Assembly (NCBI GenBank): GCA_028822125.1
Contig: JAPKEK010000180.1
Span: 1 to 5,793, forward strand
Direction of reading: 5' to 3'
Source: Pseudomonadales bacterium
GTDB taxonomy: Bacteria > Pseudomonadota > Gammaproteobacteria > Pseudomonadales > Azotimanducaceae
Length of the DNA: 5,793 nt
The notes under the pieces are model-generated. The model saw only the letters and a program-made list of their open reading frames with translations. It was not told where the DNA came from and searched no databases. Made by a program: the position numbers and the translations under genes. Of this stretch, positions 5,638 through 5,793 are shown in pieces; the stretch's first letter is position 1; each line of letters begins with the position of its first letter.

Positions 5638-5644
5638 CTGGGCT

Positions 5645-5793
5645 ATGAGATTGGAAAAACTGACAGGTAAATTGCAGGCGGTATTAGCTGATGCAGAATC
5701 ATTGGCAGTAGGCAAGGATCATAGCCAGATCCTTCCCGTGCACCTCATGCAGGTTTTGCTGCAGGAAAAAATGGGATCTGTCTATCAACTGTT
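5645..5793 (+). CDS. clpB: ATP-dependent chaperone ClpB, N-terminal fragment (3' end outside window)
   Basis: ClpB is the cytoplasmic Hsp100 disaggregase that works with DnaK to recover aggregated proteins after heat stress. Only 49 codons plus two bases are present. They begin M-R-L-E-K-L-T and continue with L-A-D-A-E-S-L-A, then P-V-H-L-M and G-S-V. This follows the E. coli N-terminus (M-R-L-D-R-L-T, L-A-D-A-Q-S-L-A, P-L-H-L-M) position by position and belongs to the Clp N-domain. The full protein would be around 860 residues, with two AAA+ modules not visible here. The ATG is supported by GAGAGG seven bases upstream and by the alignment. It is divergent from greB. Heat-shock control is expected from the family, but the promoter is only weakly supported. 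Confidence 0.92.
   Translation, partial: MRLEKLTGKLQAVLADAESLAVGKDHSQILPVHLMQVLLQEKMGSVYQL

Larger units (their letters stand above)
5143..5644. other. 502-bp divergent greB/clpB spacer without a credible gene
   Basis: Two short open frames cross this spacer (plus 5270-5467 from GTG, minus 5306-5506 from TTG). Neither has a supporting ribosome site or a recognisable protein, and they overlap each other, so neither is called. No tRNA fold or GGTTCRA-type T-arm was found. What can be seen is a weak greB promoter within an inverted repeat (5223-5264), a doubled ATTGCC (5318-5329), a four-unit 14-bp tandem repeat (5361-5416), a long dyad (5500-5545), a candidate clpB promoter (5552-5580) and a small leader hairpin (5590-5607). 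The stretch from about 5418 to 5498 shows nothing I can name. A small RNA could be encoded here but nothing proves it. Confidence 0.6.

Overview
The window looks like ordinary chromosomal core sequence from a gammaproteobacterium. The evidence is a GreB-type cleavage factor very close to the enterobacterial protein, a ComEC of nearly the same length and architecture as the E. coli homologue, a ClpB N-terminus, and the gene order lolC/lolE - DUF2062 - comEC, which I recall from Pseudomonas and relatives. Base composition appears moderate and even. I see no phage, transposase, integrase, CRISPR, tRNA or rRNA signature. The exact genus cannot be read from the sequence.

Layout, left to right. (1) Positions 1-611, plus strand: the C-terminal part of a LolC/LolE-family lipoprotein-releasing ABC permease, cut by the left edge. 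(2) 603-1121, minus: a DUF2062 inner-membrane protein whose stop overlaps the permease gene tail to tail by 9 bp. (3) 1122-1259: a divergent control region with a perfect 16-bp palindrome. (4) 1260-3506, plus: full-length comEC, the DNA-uptake channel with a C-terminal metallo-beta-lactamase-like domain. (5) 3507-3563: a short convergent gap with no convincing terminator. (6) 3564-4658, minus: a HisC-type aminotransferase. (7) 4651-5142, minus: greB, which lies upstream of hisC and overlaps it by 8 bp, so the two probably form a translationally coupled pair. (8) 5143-5644: a 502-bp divergent spacer without a credible gene but with several repeats. (9) 5645-5793, plus: the first 49 codons of clpB, cut by the right edge.

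The genes serve separate housekeeping tasks: lipoprotein export, DNA uptake, histidine or aromatic amino-acid transamination, rescue of backtracked RNA polymerase, and protein disaggregation. The least expected pairing is greB with hisC. In Pseudomonas-like genomes, as I recall, comEC is followed by exbB/exbD/lpxK; here it meets hisC head-on, so the conserved block ends at comEC.

I do not see evidence for a new multi-gene system. The most interesting unexplained sequence is the greB-clpB spacer. It has four degenerate 14-bp tandem repeats (5361-5416), two of which contain a heptamer complementary to the clpB Shine-Dalgarno region, plus several inverted repeats around weak promoter candidates. 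A 25-nt near-palindrome inside hisC (3867-3891) is the other clear oddity.
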